From positions 3,478,636 through 3,542,635 of the forward strand of contig RPFO01000253.1 in assembly GCA_009746045.1 (NCBI GenBank): DNA of 64,000 bases. The letters are read 5' to 3'. Shown in pieces: positions 45,438 to 57,668 of the stretch. The stretch's first letter is position 1. Each line of letters opens with the position of its first letter. The notes under the pieces were generated by a model. That model did not search any database. It was given only the letters and a program-made list of their open reading frames with translations, and had not been told where the DNA came from. Both the position numbers and the translations under genes were made by a program. This stretch comes from Mesostigma viride (taxonomy: Eukaryota > Streptophyta > Mesostigmatophyceae > Mesostigmatales > Mesostigmataceae).

Positions 45438-48400
45438 TTATGGGATAACCTGGAACTGGCCCGAAACAACAAGCTGGCCTTGCTCCACACTTAGGCGGGA
45501 GATATGGTTCATGTCGCCCAACGGGAACTCAGAGGTCTTCAGCCTGCTTGCGTTTGAGCCCGTGAGCATGTCACAGCCGAGAATCAACCGCTGCTGGCCC
45601 GCTGTGTTGCCTCTCCGCCGGCCGCTCAAAGGAGTGGGGTCATTCGCGAGTTCTAGCGTCAGGCATACTTGCAGGTCGACTCCTGTGCATAGGTTGCACA
45701 GACAAACAGGCAGCATGGGCGTGCATTTGGCATTTCCATGGCAGCTATACAAGCCTGGTTGTCAGGCTCATGCAAGCAAGTAGCAGTAAGGAACAAAATC
45801 AGCTATGGCTCGACCAGCTATAAAAAACGCCAGGCGCCTCCGTGGGAACATTATGCTGCATTGTCAAGTGTTGTATGTGACTGCCGGGTTTGTGGGTCTG
45901 CCCTGGGTATGCGCCAATTTAATTAACTCAATGTGATTGCCATGGGCCAAAAAGCATGCTGTTGCAACTCCATGGGCTCCATGGTCTGACATCCAGGTTT
46001 CAAATCCCTCATATTGCGTGGCAACGAGAGACCAGCACATTCCACATGATGCGCAAGAAGCCAAGAAGGGAAAAGGGCAGCGCCGTTCAAAAAACACGAT
46101 GGGCGCTCAAGCCCATGACACAGACATCACCTTGCTCAGCCTCTAACTAACAATCCTGTCTTGATCAAGCCTCTGTTGATGAAACTCAGCCTGCTGATGG
46201 ACGTACAGACTCTCCAAAAGCAGGCTCTACGGACCGCCTACATGGAAAGCCAAAGAGCAAACCCTCCGCCAATATTGCAGCAGACCCTCCGACCCGGCAT
46301 GGCCTCTCCTCCTAGCCTTGGCCGATCATCAGCGTCTAGGAATAAGCAGCACACTGCTATAACTTCGCAAATCAACCAACCAACAGTTATAGTGACCAGT
46401 ATAGTGACCACCGGGTTCCAACCTATAACTGCGCAAGGCAGCTGCCCCTCATAATCTCGCACCTTCTTGCTGCGTTCCGGGCCACGCATCTGCTCCACCC
46501 GATGCGGCGTCCCCTTCTGCTGGAGGACCGCTGGTGACAGATAGCAGAACCTTGCCCCCCCGCAGGCTGACATCACGAACGCGGTACGGCAGTGTGGTCG
46601 CTGCGCCGTCGCCTGTGGCCACGCCGTTGGGTGTCCCTACCCCTCGCCCACCAAGGGCGTTTGTGAGCAGTTCGGAGAGGGGCGCTGCCACCAGGTCGCT
46701 CTGCAAGCTGGTGACGGGTGACAGGGGTGAGTGGTAGAAGTGATGGAAGGGAGGGGCGGGGATGGGGCCGGGGGAGAGCCAACAAGCGGAAGGAGCCAAC
46801 ATGCCGTCAAAGTGCGTGCCATTGATTAACCTGCCAGGGTATACCACCCTCTTGCAGGCATTGCAGCGTCCCTAGCCCAGTAGCGCCCCTACAGCAATGT
46901 TGCGTTTTGCTAATGACGGTCATTAGAGGACATAATTGCAGTGACCACATAAGGACCTTGAGTACAAGTATATGACAAGGGGCCATTATCACTGCGTGTT
47001 AGGGGATACCATTAGAGGACATAATTACAGTGACCACATAAGGACCTTGAGTACAAGTATATGACAAGGGGCCATTATCACTGCGTGTTAGGGGATACCA
47101 CTAGGGATGGGCGCCCTTGATATTTGGTAATTAATTAATCTATTACGGGACGCCGATCACGCTTCGTCATAAACGCCTGCTTGTTTCCATGGTACCTGGT
47201 CGCTAGGTCGCTCTCGTTGAATGCCACGTCCGCCAGTACAAGGAAGGGCTTGCGCAGGATCCTGGGGAACAATTAAGGGGCGGGAGCAGGGACAGGGGGC
47301 AAGATGGCCCAAGGTGTTGTCAGTGATCAGCGAGGATCAGGACTTGATTAATCACAGGATGGACCCCGACAAACGTCGCAGTAAAAGCCAACAGAAAGAT
47401 ACTACCACAAAACAAGGCACACTGCGCCAAATGGCTTCGTCACGTCGTGGGCAGACAATGGGGGAAGGGTAAAGATGAATCATCAATGTCGGCCGAGGAA
47501 TCCATGGGGGGGCACATGTCAGCAACGCTGCAGAATGCACAGGGGGGCTGTCACATGTTAGCAATACCATGCTCGCTCAAGGTTGTCAGCAATGTCATGT
47601 GGTTATGACATGTCAGCTATCTTATTATCTTAATGAACAAACCCTCCCGTACGTTGGATTGCCAGGGCATGGCACCAGCATGCTATCGACCTTGACAGCA
47701 GCGTACAATTCATTAACACAGTACTACACGTGCCTCTCTTAGGAGGTCACGGAGCACCCATAGGTGCCTCTACGCCAGGTGCACAAACCAGCTTGCTATC
47801 CTCTCTGGCAGGGGACAAATCGAGCCGAGAAGGCAAGGATAGAGAGCGAGAAAACAAAATGAGGGATGGGCACAATCCTAAACCGTTGGGTGCAAGCCCT
47901 AAGACCAAATTTCGCAAGCCTTAAATGTTTGGTGCTAACACCAGCATTCCCAAGTTTACTGTTAGGTTGAACGTTTGCAAGCCACAACTGCTGGGCGGGC
48001 GCACCGTCCTGTGGGGATGCCGCCGATGTCGATGCTGATGTCAGCCGCCGCTAGCTTGGCTGTGCTGATGGCGATGCCCTGAAAGATGGGTGAGGGGAGA
48101 GTGGCACATGAGCAGGGGTGATGTTTACAGTAGTGGCAAGCAGTGAGGACATTTAAGACAGGCGTGATTGATATTTTTTGGGAAAGGACAAGCCAGGGAA
48201 GCCTTGCCCTCCCAAGCCTGCGCTGGAGGAATGCTGGTTAGCTAGAGGGATTGTGAACAAGAAGGCCCGGGAAACGGCATAATTGTGGGTTGGCACGGGA
48301 AGGGTGAAGATGGGATCCTGGGGAGATGTTTGTGGGATGGCGGCGAGCAGGGGAATTGCCAGGGATGTTGAAATGCCGATCAAAGTAAGCGCAGAAGAAG

Positions 48401-50094
48401 CATCGTCGATGCTGCTCAAACGACCTGGTCCGTTGCTGCTTGTGAACCCTGGGACACCTGAGGGCCTGCACCCCCTGTGGTTACTATGGTTGCTGCTGTC
48501 GCCACCCTCATGGTCAGCATCGGCTGCCCGCTCAGAACGTTTGCATCCATACAGTGACCTAGGGGTCACAGAGATGCTTTGCAACGTAGTTTCGCACCCC
48601 TCGCTTGCATTCCCATCGTGTAGGGGAACTGCCGATGGGGCCGGGGGGGGTATCCTGCACCACGCCATCTCGCAACCATGAGTGCGTGGGTGGAGGGCCC
48701 CAACAGGACTGCATGGCCAGAGAAACATGGGCAGAAGGGTGACAGAGAAAACGCGCACGGACAGGGAAGAGAGTAGAAGAGAGGAGGGAACACCGGAGAG
48801 AGGGCGCGGGGATCTGGGAAGAGGGAGGCCAGGGAGCGCGCGGTGGCAAGGGAGGACACAGGAGAGAGGGCATGAGGGACTTCTTCAAGAAGATCTCTGT
48901 CTATTTCCTGTTTCTCTCTGGCACCAGCCAGCATGCATGCGATGATGCCAGCTCCTGATGGCCAGGGAAGATGTCGTGTGCATGGTCAGAGAGAAAACGT
49001 GGGGGGGGGCCAAGGGGGAGGATTCTCGCTGCCATTCCACACAAAATGTGCCACAAGTGGTGTCGCAGCCCTTTGTAGGAGTAGGTCTAACACTCACACA
49101 ATAAGTCGTAGCAGGATTAAGTAGGTACTGGGATAGTAGCTTTCGGTCCTGGGATGCAGTTTTTAGACAGGTGATGGCGACAACTCACCGCCTCGACGGT
49201 GGAGTAACTATTGGATGGCAGCTTCTTCAATCTCTCCTGCAATTCGTTTGGATTTACGCCAGCGAGGCATCTGGGACTAAACGCAGACCGCACCGCAGTC
49301 CATGTGGTCACGCTACTATCAATTGAAGGGGTTTCATTGCAAAGTAGGAGCAGTGGACAGGTCTGCACATCACTGGCCGGGCTGCAGCGCCGGGCAGCCA
49401 GTTGCAGGCGTGCCAGCGAAATGCATGCAGGCAGCCGAATCTCTCAGCATTGTCTCGTATCCCTACTGTTAAACGCTGCATCGGTATCACGCACCTTGTA
49501 TGAAGCCCCTCTAGAGGATACGGCAAGCCCAGGGATCACGCCGCCGCGCAGCTCGTCATCGGATCCTTGTACATTTACGTTCAGCTCGTCCACTCCCTCG
49601 ACGGCGGACCGTATGAAGATACCCACCGCTCCTCCCAGTAGCTTGCTCAGTAGACCTCGCGGTCGAGAGTTTGGGCTGTCGCTGCCGGATCCCGGCAAAC
49701 CGTCGCCGGGTAGTGCTTTTGCCGAGACGGGCGACCGGGACGATGCATGCCGTGAGCTGGATCGAGGAGTGGCACGCCCATGCCGATCGAGGGACAGTGT
49801 GTGAGGTGGACTCTTCAGTATTTCCCCTAATTGTAGACCCACGACTTGCAACAGGGCTGACTGTGTTTGGAAATGGCGAGCAATAGCGGTGTGAGCGACT
49901 ACAGGCTCCAAAAGGCATCTTCTTATATGCGCAGCGCTAAGTACGGGGGCCGGAGAAGCGTTCAGCCTCGTGGTAACGCTGGATGTAATTACAGGAAGGG
50001 CGGCAGCCATTCCTGCTTGCGTAAAAAGTCCGAATGGATCCAGGGCTGTACGCTTTAAAGGAGATAAATATATACTAAACACTGTCAATTTCAA
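45438..50094 (-). CDS. DUF2993-like (LmeA-type) protein with targeting-like leader
   Basis: Five exons on the minus strand give 387 aa: 50094-49495, 48078-48005, 47261-47196, 46707-46529, 45682-45438. Phases agree. Residues 1 to about 147 are rich in Ser, Arg and Ala with few acids, like a plastid or other organelle leader; a second ATG at 50,010 is an alternative start. From about 148 the protein follows the DUF2993 order: LLSKLLGGAVGIFIRS, then GVIPGLAVSSRGASY, RKPFLVLADVAFNESDL, YRVRDVSLRGGKVLLSV, and the typical end LPLGD-like segment, RLSVEQGQLVVSG. The family is widespread in cyanobacteria and plastid-bearing eukaryotes, and its actinobacterial member LmeA binds phospholipid. A lipid-binding role here is inference. 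The donor of exon 4 (GTCCTC) is weak. Confidence 0.75.
46363..46440 (+). repeat. Dispersed repeat R2, diverged single copy
   Basis: CAACAGTTATAGTGACCAGT and GCGCAAGGCA match the 65-bp units at 24.9-25.2 kb with several changes. Lies in an intron of the DUF2993-like gene. Confidence 0.7.
46921..47100 (+). repeat. 89-bp direct duplication
   Basis: Two copies of an 89-bp unit (CATTAGAGGACATAATT to GTTAGGGGATAC), almost identical, so a recent event. Intronic in the DUF2993-like gene. Confidence 0.93.
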
Positions 50095-50907
50095 TCACAG
50101 AAACGCTGCAGTTTTTCAAAAGCAAGGTCAATGCTCAATCACACAAACTTATAATACCCGACGCCGACGTCTCCGACACAAGTAATGATCAGCAGCCATG
50201 GCAACTGAAAATGACGAACAACGGCTAGCCGGATTTCCCGCGCAATTTTGGTTACGAGCAGTCGAGCACCCTAACCCATGATGGGCACCGATGAGTGATG
50301 CGACGTTCCTTAGACTTGCATCGCCTACGCCACTACAGTACCGGTACATAATTCCGAATTCGTCACTCGTTCCGCATAGGCACAGGCGGCAGCATACATG
50401 TTTGAGAGCAACGAGCTCGAGGGCGTCGTTTGGGTAGCTGCAGTGGACTTGCGCAGTGGACTGGGTCGTTGACTCGTTGCAGTGTATTGCGAAGACGTAA
50501 ATGAGAAGTGGCAGGCATGGCCGGTTGGCATTATTACTGTGACCCTGCAAGAACGCGAGTGGGCAAGAAAAGCGCTGCCAACGTTTCACGATTAAAATTT
50601 GCAGCGAATTGCGGACCAGCATTGCCATGGGAGCCTCATTAGCGTGACTTAACGACAGGTCCTTTTCCCGGTGTTCCCAGCATGTTAGATAAGCGCAAAC
50701 CGACTTCGGCCAGACTGGGAAGTTTTGCAAGCAAACGGATTGTGTTTTCTCTGATGCAAGCACGACAACAAGATTATTGAGGGGCCATGGTGCTTGACGA
50801 AGCGACATTCTGCAAGGTCTGTAACGTCGCCAAACGCTGGTTGAAGCCTGCATTGTGCGCAGTACCCTGAAGCTATTTGCCTAGAACGTGGTAGACTTCC
50901 CGACAGT
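50095..50907. promoter_or_regulatory. Divergent intergenic region
   Basis: The 0.8 kb between the first codons of the DUF2993-like gene (minus) and the LamG gene (plus) must hold both 5' flanks, so it may act as a two-way promoter. I see no clear TATA box or other defined element. A 234-codon minus-strand ORF lies across it but has no recognisable features. Confidence 0.35.
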
Positions 50908-53900
50908 ATGCTGGGGGGAGGGGGTTCCCCGAAGGGAGAGACGGCTGCCCTTAGGAGAATGATGGTCCGGCTGCTGCCGAGAAACTCTCGAGGTTTTGTT
51001 CGAAAATATCTGCTGTACTGCGTCGCTGCCGCGTGCTTTTTCCAAGTGGTGTTCGTCTTCCTGTACTTGCGGGCGCCTCCCCCGCAAATGACACCAGTAG
51101 GTGAGTTTCGAGCTGTCCTTCAGTGGCTTCCTATCCTGTGAATTTGTCTTTCTATCTTCACCACCCCAAGCTGGGTTAATTAGAATTCACCCCACTGCTC
51201 CCCCCCTCCTTCCCCCTCTCCCTCCCCGCCACCCTCCCCGCCCCCGCAGCACGCCCCCATTCCCACATGGCCGCTGCTTTAGCACCGTTGCATGGCCTTA
51301 CGCTGCTCTTGTAATGGGTGGAGCCGGCGTTTCGGTCGCGCTGCTCTGCCTTCAACGTTGAAGCCAACAGCAAGGGGCATTAGAACGCAGGAAGAGCAGC
51401 ATTACTGAGTGCAACAACCAAGCATGCCAACTAGTCAGAACATCCAGTCATGTGCCGTCATGGAACGGTGCTTGACAGGCTTGCAACGAAAATAGAATCA
51501 ATTCAAATGACCCGGTGGTGCCCCACCAGTATAGTAAGTATCTCTTCTTCTTTTTTTTTTTGTTGCTACTGTTATTGTTGTACCTGCGGGGAATGTGTCT
51601 TGTTTTTAGCAAGGGCAAGTTTGGCCCATAAATACCCTTGTGCAACACAGCCCCACCTTGAGTCTGGCCCATACTCTTTTTCGGCACAGCCCCGCCTCAC
51701 TTGGTGACTTCCGATTTTTCCCTTTCTCTGGCGCCCTTGCTATGACCACGGTCTGTTTTCTCTCCTCCCGCACGCCCACCCTCTCATTCGTTTTTTCCCG
51801 TTTCCTGTTCCCTTTTACCTGCCCCTCCCTTGCCTCTGCCTTCCTTATTTGATCGTTCCTTTTCCCCTTCCTCCCTTTTCTCTTCCCTTCCCTTTCCTCC
51901 CCCCCCCCTTCCCCTTTGCCTCCCCCTCTTCCCGTCCTCTCTTCCCTTCCCCTCTTCCCTTCCCCTCTTCCCTTCCCCTGAACCCTTCCCCTCTTCCCTT
52001 CCCCTTGTCCCTTCCCCTCTTCTCTGTCCCTCTTCCCTTTCCCTTTTTCCTTCCCCTCTTCCCTTTCCCTCTTCCCTTCCCCTCTTCCATTCCCCTCTTC
52101 CCTTCCCCTCTTCCCTTCCCCTCTTCCCTTCCCCTCTTCCCTTCCCCTCTTCCCTTCCCCTCTTCCCTTCCCCTCTTCCCTTCCCCTCTTCCCTTCCCCT
52201 CTTCCCTTCCCCTCTTCCCTTCCCCTCTTCCCTTCCCCTCTTCCCTTCCCATCTTCCCTTCCCATCTTCCTTTCCCCTCTTCCCTTCCCCTCTTCTCTTC
52301 CCCTCTTCCCTTCCCCTCTTCCCTTTCCCTCTTCCCTTTCCCTCTTCCATTCCCCTCTTCCATTCCCCCCTTCCCTTCCCCTTGTCCCTTCCCCTCTTCT
52401 CTGTCCCTCTTCCCTTCCCCTTTTTCCTTCCCCTCTTCCCTTTCCCGCTTCCCTTCCCCTCTTCCCTTCCCTCTTCCCTTTCCCGCTTCCCTTCCCCTCT
52501 TCCCTTCCCCTCTTCCCTTCCCCTTGTCCCTTCCCCTTGTCCCTTCCCCTTGTCCCTTCCCCTTGTCCCTTCCCCTTGTCCCTTCCCCTTGTCCCTTCCC
52601 CTCTTCTCTTTCCCTCTTCCCTTCCCCTTTTTCCTTCCCTCTCGTTCTCCCCCCCCCCCAGTGAGCGAGCATGGTGTGGAGCGCAAGGCCACCGTGGAGG
52701 AGGCCGGCAGCGAGGATGACGCGTCGCCCGCCGACTTCTGGAACCGCAACTTCAAGAACGTGGGTGGCCCTGCTACGCGCTCATATTGTTGTTGTTGTTA
52801 ACGTATTTATTTGGTGGCCCTGCTGAGCTATCAAGTTGCGAGCAAATTTATGCCAAACAGGTGCCCCCGCTACGCTGTCATCGCGACCAATCGGTGCTGT
52901 TCTTGACTTGTCGTTGGCAAGAGTGAATGTGGCTGCTGCCTGGGGTGTGCCACGGTTCTCGCCATGGTGGTGACATTCCTGCCTTGGCCGGCCCTTCAAC
53001 ACGGTGCCCCGGCATTTCTGTTATACCTCCGTCACGAGCGGGCATGCCACGATTCCTTGCGCACGCCCCTGTGGAGTTACTATGGCCTCGAGGGCCGCCC
53101 CATTTGTTGGTCCTCACCCGTGACTGCGCAGATAGGACCCGCGTTATTGCTTATGTGGCATGCGAGCGTGAATGCAGAAATATATCAAAGAGACAACCAG
53201 CGCAGGACAGAAATCGGGAGAATCCGGACCATGGTAGCTCGATCAGACATATATGTTCACCTTGCCACTTGAAACACCGCTCGGGTAGCAATGGGGACTG
53301 ACATTGTTGCTCTTGTTGGGGCATCTGTGCTCACCAGTGGGCTAATCTGCCCCCCCCTCCCCCCCCCTCCAAGCATGCCATGTTCACCATCCAATGCACG
53401 CCTGCACTCCATCCAGCCCCCTGCCCTCAGCCAATGCCCAGTGCCATCTCATCTACTTTCTGTCCCACCACCACCGGTTGCCTTCCTTGGTACCCCAAGA
53501 ACAGACCAGCTCTGTATAAAACACAGGCTAGTCTTGCCTTCGCCGGTTGCCGCCTCCATACGTGCCCAATCGGCGATGCCTACCATCATAGTCCCGCTAG
53601 CTTGGGGCCTAGGCTGTGCAAGGGCGATGCCTGGTCACAAGGGGTGTGTTCCCGCAGCGGTGGGCCTCCGCCGCTGAGATGGAACCAGCCGAAGTGGTGC
53701 CAAAGTATGTTGTGGCTGTTTCCTTGAATGTCGGATGCCCTCTGCTGATTTCTTGGATTCATAATGGCCACCGCACAATATCCACCTTCACCCCTGCCCC
53801 TGCCCCTGCCCCTGCCCCTGCCCCTGCCCCTGCCCCTGCCCCTGCCCCTGCCCCTGCCCCTGCCCCTGCCCCTGCCCCTGCCCCTGCCCCTGCCCCTGCC

Positions 53901-56900
53901 CCTGCCCCTGCCCCTGCCCCTGCCCCTGCCCCTGCCCCTGCCCCTGCCCCTGCCCCTGCCCCTGCCCCTGCCCCTGCCCCTGCCCCTGCCCCTGCCCCTG
54001 CCCCTGCCCCTGCCCCTGCCCCTGCCCCTGCCCCTGCCCCTGCCCCTGCCCCTGCCCCTGCCCCTGCCCCTGCCCCTGCCCCTGCCCCTCAACTGCCCCT
54101 GCCCCTGCCCCTGCCCCTCAACTGCCACGCTTGCCCCCCAACAGCATGTCGCGGTGCACTGGAACGAATTTGCCATCCACATTCTGCTGGAGTACGCGTC
54201 CGAGGTGGGTGGCGGGTGGTTTCTGGTCTTGACCGTGGCGGCGGTTGTGGTGGCCACGCCCTTGTCGTTGGTGTTGTTGCTGGGATGTTTGCCCGCCATC
54301 CACATCCTGCTGAAGTAATGTGGGTGGGGTGGCTGCTTGCGTTGGCGGCTGCATGTTGCTGCATGTGTTGCCCTTTTCATTGCTCTTGTTGTTGTGGTTG
54401 CTGCTGCCGTCGTTATCCAGCTCCGATAAAGAGAACGGAAGTGTTGTGTAGTCTCGTGGGGTCTTGTTTAGTCTGATTTTGTCTTGTTTAGTCTTTTGTA
54501 GTCTTGTGTAGCCTTGTGTAGTCTGTTAATCTTGTTCAATCTTGGCTAGTCTTGTTATTTTGCCCTTCTGGTATGGGTGTTTGGAACGGTTTGCGCTATT
54601 GTCAATGCCTGTCATGGTTGTTGTCGGTGAGGTCCACGCATTCAGTGATGTCATGAAGGGGACAAGAGGGACGGACCGCGAGGAGAATCATATGCAACGG
54701 TCAGGGTAGGCACCAGTAGCAATCGTCCAGGTGCCGGGGCTGGTTTACGTCACGGTAGCGCCCCGTTGTCGCTCAAAATCGTTAATTATCTTGAACCCCC
54801 CTGTCTGCGTACTTGCAAGGCTGGATCTACTCCTGATGGCAAATTGGTGCTGCAAAACGTAGGATATTCGCGCCACTCACGTGGGTGGGAGTTCTCTTAT
54901 TCTTTGTGCGTGTTGTGCATGTGTTTGTGAATTGTCGGGAATACACCCTCGCAACGTTTATGCTGGCACCCAGATCTCCAACCTGACGGCTGAGCTAGCT
55001 CCCATCCTCATGGGCTACTTCGACCTGAACAGCGACAAGCAGATCTCGAGGAAGGAGTTCTACCGGTGGGTGGTATTGGTAGTAGTAATAATAGGGTAGC
55101 ACTTACCATGGCGTTGATGAGGTGTGATATACAGTGACGCGGGTTCTCCCGATTGCTCATCATGATGGTAGATTGGTAGTCATGCCAGTGGGTGATGATG
55201 GTAGTAATGCTGATCGTGGTGACGGGTGACACTGATTTTACTATTAGCGCAGTGCTAGAATGACGATAACGTTTTTAAATGTTGCGCTAGAACGGAAAAA
55301 ACAAAGGGTGGATATACCATGGATATACCGTGGATATACCGTGGATATACCTCCATTGTGGCATGCAGTGTGTTTTCCTTTTCTGTCGTTAAATGGGTGC
55401 CTTGCAAAGTGAAAATTCTGCTACTGCAGTAAGAGCTGCCACAATAATCAGCCTGTCAGAAGGATTCAAATTCGTGTTTTTTAGCGAATCTGGCCGGCCT
55501 TGTCTGCATCTAAACGGGGTTACCTGAGGTCTTCCTGTCCCCTGACTTTTGCGGGATGTCCCTCATGGGCCTGATCTTGGATGGTTGGCACCCGCCCCCT
55601 GCCCCCTGTCGGACAGCTTCCTTCAAAAGTACGGCGAGGAAGGGCTCGCCGCGGGTTTGCGGGCGGCGGTTGACTCTTCCCTGGACACCGCGTGGCGCGC
55701 GCATGAACTGGACCGCAACCGCGCCGGTGGGTGATGCAGAGTAGTCGGGGTGCGCTGTCTTGGGTAGATAGGTTGGCTTGTTTCTATTGGCTCATGCTCC
55801 TATTGGTTTGTTCCTATTGGTTCATGCTCCTATTGATTTGTTCCTGTTGGTTTGTATTCCTATTGGTTTGTTCCTATTGGTTTGTGTTCCTATTGGTTTG
55901 TTCCTATTGGTTTGTTCCTATTGGTTTGTTCCGATTGGTTTGTGTTCCTATTGGTTTGTTCCTATTGAATGCCGTGGGCTCTTTAGTTGGCACTAAGACA
56001 CCGGTGGCTGGACCGCAACCGCGCCGGTGGGGGGCAGACTATTCGTGGGCTGTGGGCACTGAAGCGCAATGGCATTAGAGTGGGCACTGTAGTGGACACC
56101 GAGGGTTTGAATGTTGGGAAGAACCTGGAAATAATGGCAGGGTGATGTCAGCACAATATTGCTGCTTTTCTGCGGACTATGTAATACATAATACTGCTAT
56201 ATGCTTAATATGTGCAGTGTATATAATGTATAATAAATTTTTGAAAAATTAAATTATGACATGACTCCGTTGGGAGATCATGTATCATGTATAATAAATT
56301 ATGTATCATGTATAATTAAAAAATTGAAACATATCTCCGTTGTCATGTATAATAGCATAGGTATCATTATGGACTAGCTACCCTGGTTTGTTCCACGTGT
56401 GTCGACTTATCTAACCAAAGATGCCTCTCGAGACACTGGCTGCACTCCTGCTGTTCTGAAGTATTCTCCATAATGGCATCTATTTCTTTTTTATTCTTAT
56501 TCTGCCTGTGTTTGTTTACTAAACATCACCTATGCTCATGCCCTGGAAAGGAGCACGGTCAGCCAACCAGCTGCCGCCCACACAATACATTCTCCTCTTA
56601 CGCTTCCCGATAACGCAGCAGTAATGTGCCTTTATGTTTGAACCGACCCCGCACAGATTACAAGGGTTGCGCGCTCAAGCTGTCGAAAGCAGACTCCAAC
56701 TACTTGGAAGTGGAAACGTCGCAAGGGTTACAATTCCCAGGGCCCAAGGCATTCTGTGTGGAGGTGAGGGCATAGCGGTGAGGAGGTGAAGGCATTGCGG
56801 TGTGGAGGTGAGGGCATTGGGGTGTTGAGGACGCTGGCAGGAACCAGCTATGCTATTCCATGATTGGTAGGGAGTTCGTGGTGGTCCAGCCCGTGGCGTA

Positions 56901-57574
56901 TGCCTTGGTTTTATCCGCAGTTTGGGGAAGGGCAAGGGGATTGGGGGAGGGTGGTGTGGGGAAGGGCAAGTGGATGCGGCCGACCCAGTTCTTTGGGATA
57001 CTTGTTAGCTTTTTTACCACCAAGTGCTGTGTTCGTGTGTCTTGTTCGTTGTGTTACCACCAAGGTGTGCCACCAAGGGTGGAGGTCACCGGTTCACTCA
57101 CAAGTTGCCTTGCCGTTTATGAACCTTTTTTTTTTTACATTTTGGGTGTATTCCTCGGGGCAATGCTGTCTGGGGGACCTTGAGCATAGTCCCATTTCTA
57201 TGCTTTGTTTCCTCATTGACATGTCCTTATACGTGGCACATGTCTTAATGAGATTTCTTGGTGGACTTGGGGCTTCCACGTCCACAGGCAGCTTGAACAC
57301 TGTCTCAACTCTGTCTTTTGATTTCTATTCTTTATGGACTTGCCCCTACTTTCCCGTTGGAATTTGTTTGAGCTGTCTACGCCCACAGGCGTGGATACGA
57401 CCCTTGCCCACCAGCACCGGTTTCGCGACAGGCGGCACGATCTTCAGCAAGTACAACCGCGGCTTGCGGGGGCAGTACATCGTGCGGCTAGAGCAGAACG
57501 GGGCGCTTTTTTTCCACCGCGAGGTGGGTGTGGTGTTGTGCTACACTTGCTCTGAGTGCTCTTTCTTCACCAGG

Positions 57575-57668
<94 letters not shown>

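Noticed and set aside
50149-50853. Minus-strand ORF of 234 codons between the divergent genes
   Set aside because: Long, but Cys/Ser/Leu-rich with no domain pattern, no splice connection, and located where two promoters are expected. It cannot be excluded completely.
51310-51335. GCCGGCGTTTC near 51.3 kb as another hairpin motif
   Set aside because: Only the 3' half of the motif is present; there is no paired 5' stem and no GTT start.
51784-52801. Ser/Pro/Phe and Arg/Glu/Gly ORFs of about 270-320 codons
   Set aside because: Readings of the 13-bp TTCCCTTCCCCTC array in intron 1 of the LamG gene.
53586-54476. Pro-Ala/Arg-Gly ORFs
   Set aside because: Readings of the CCCTGC array; only the 60-nt exon 54,145-54,204 inside is supported.
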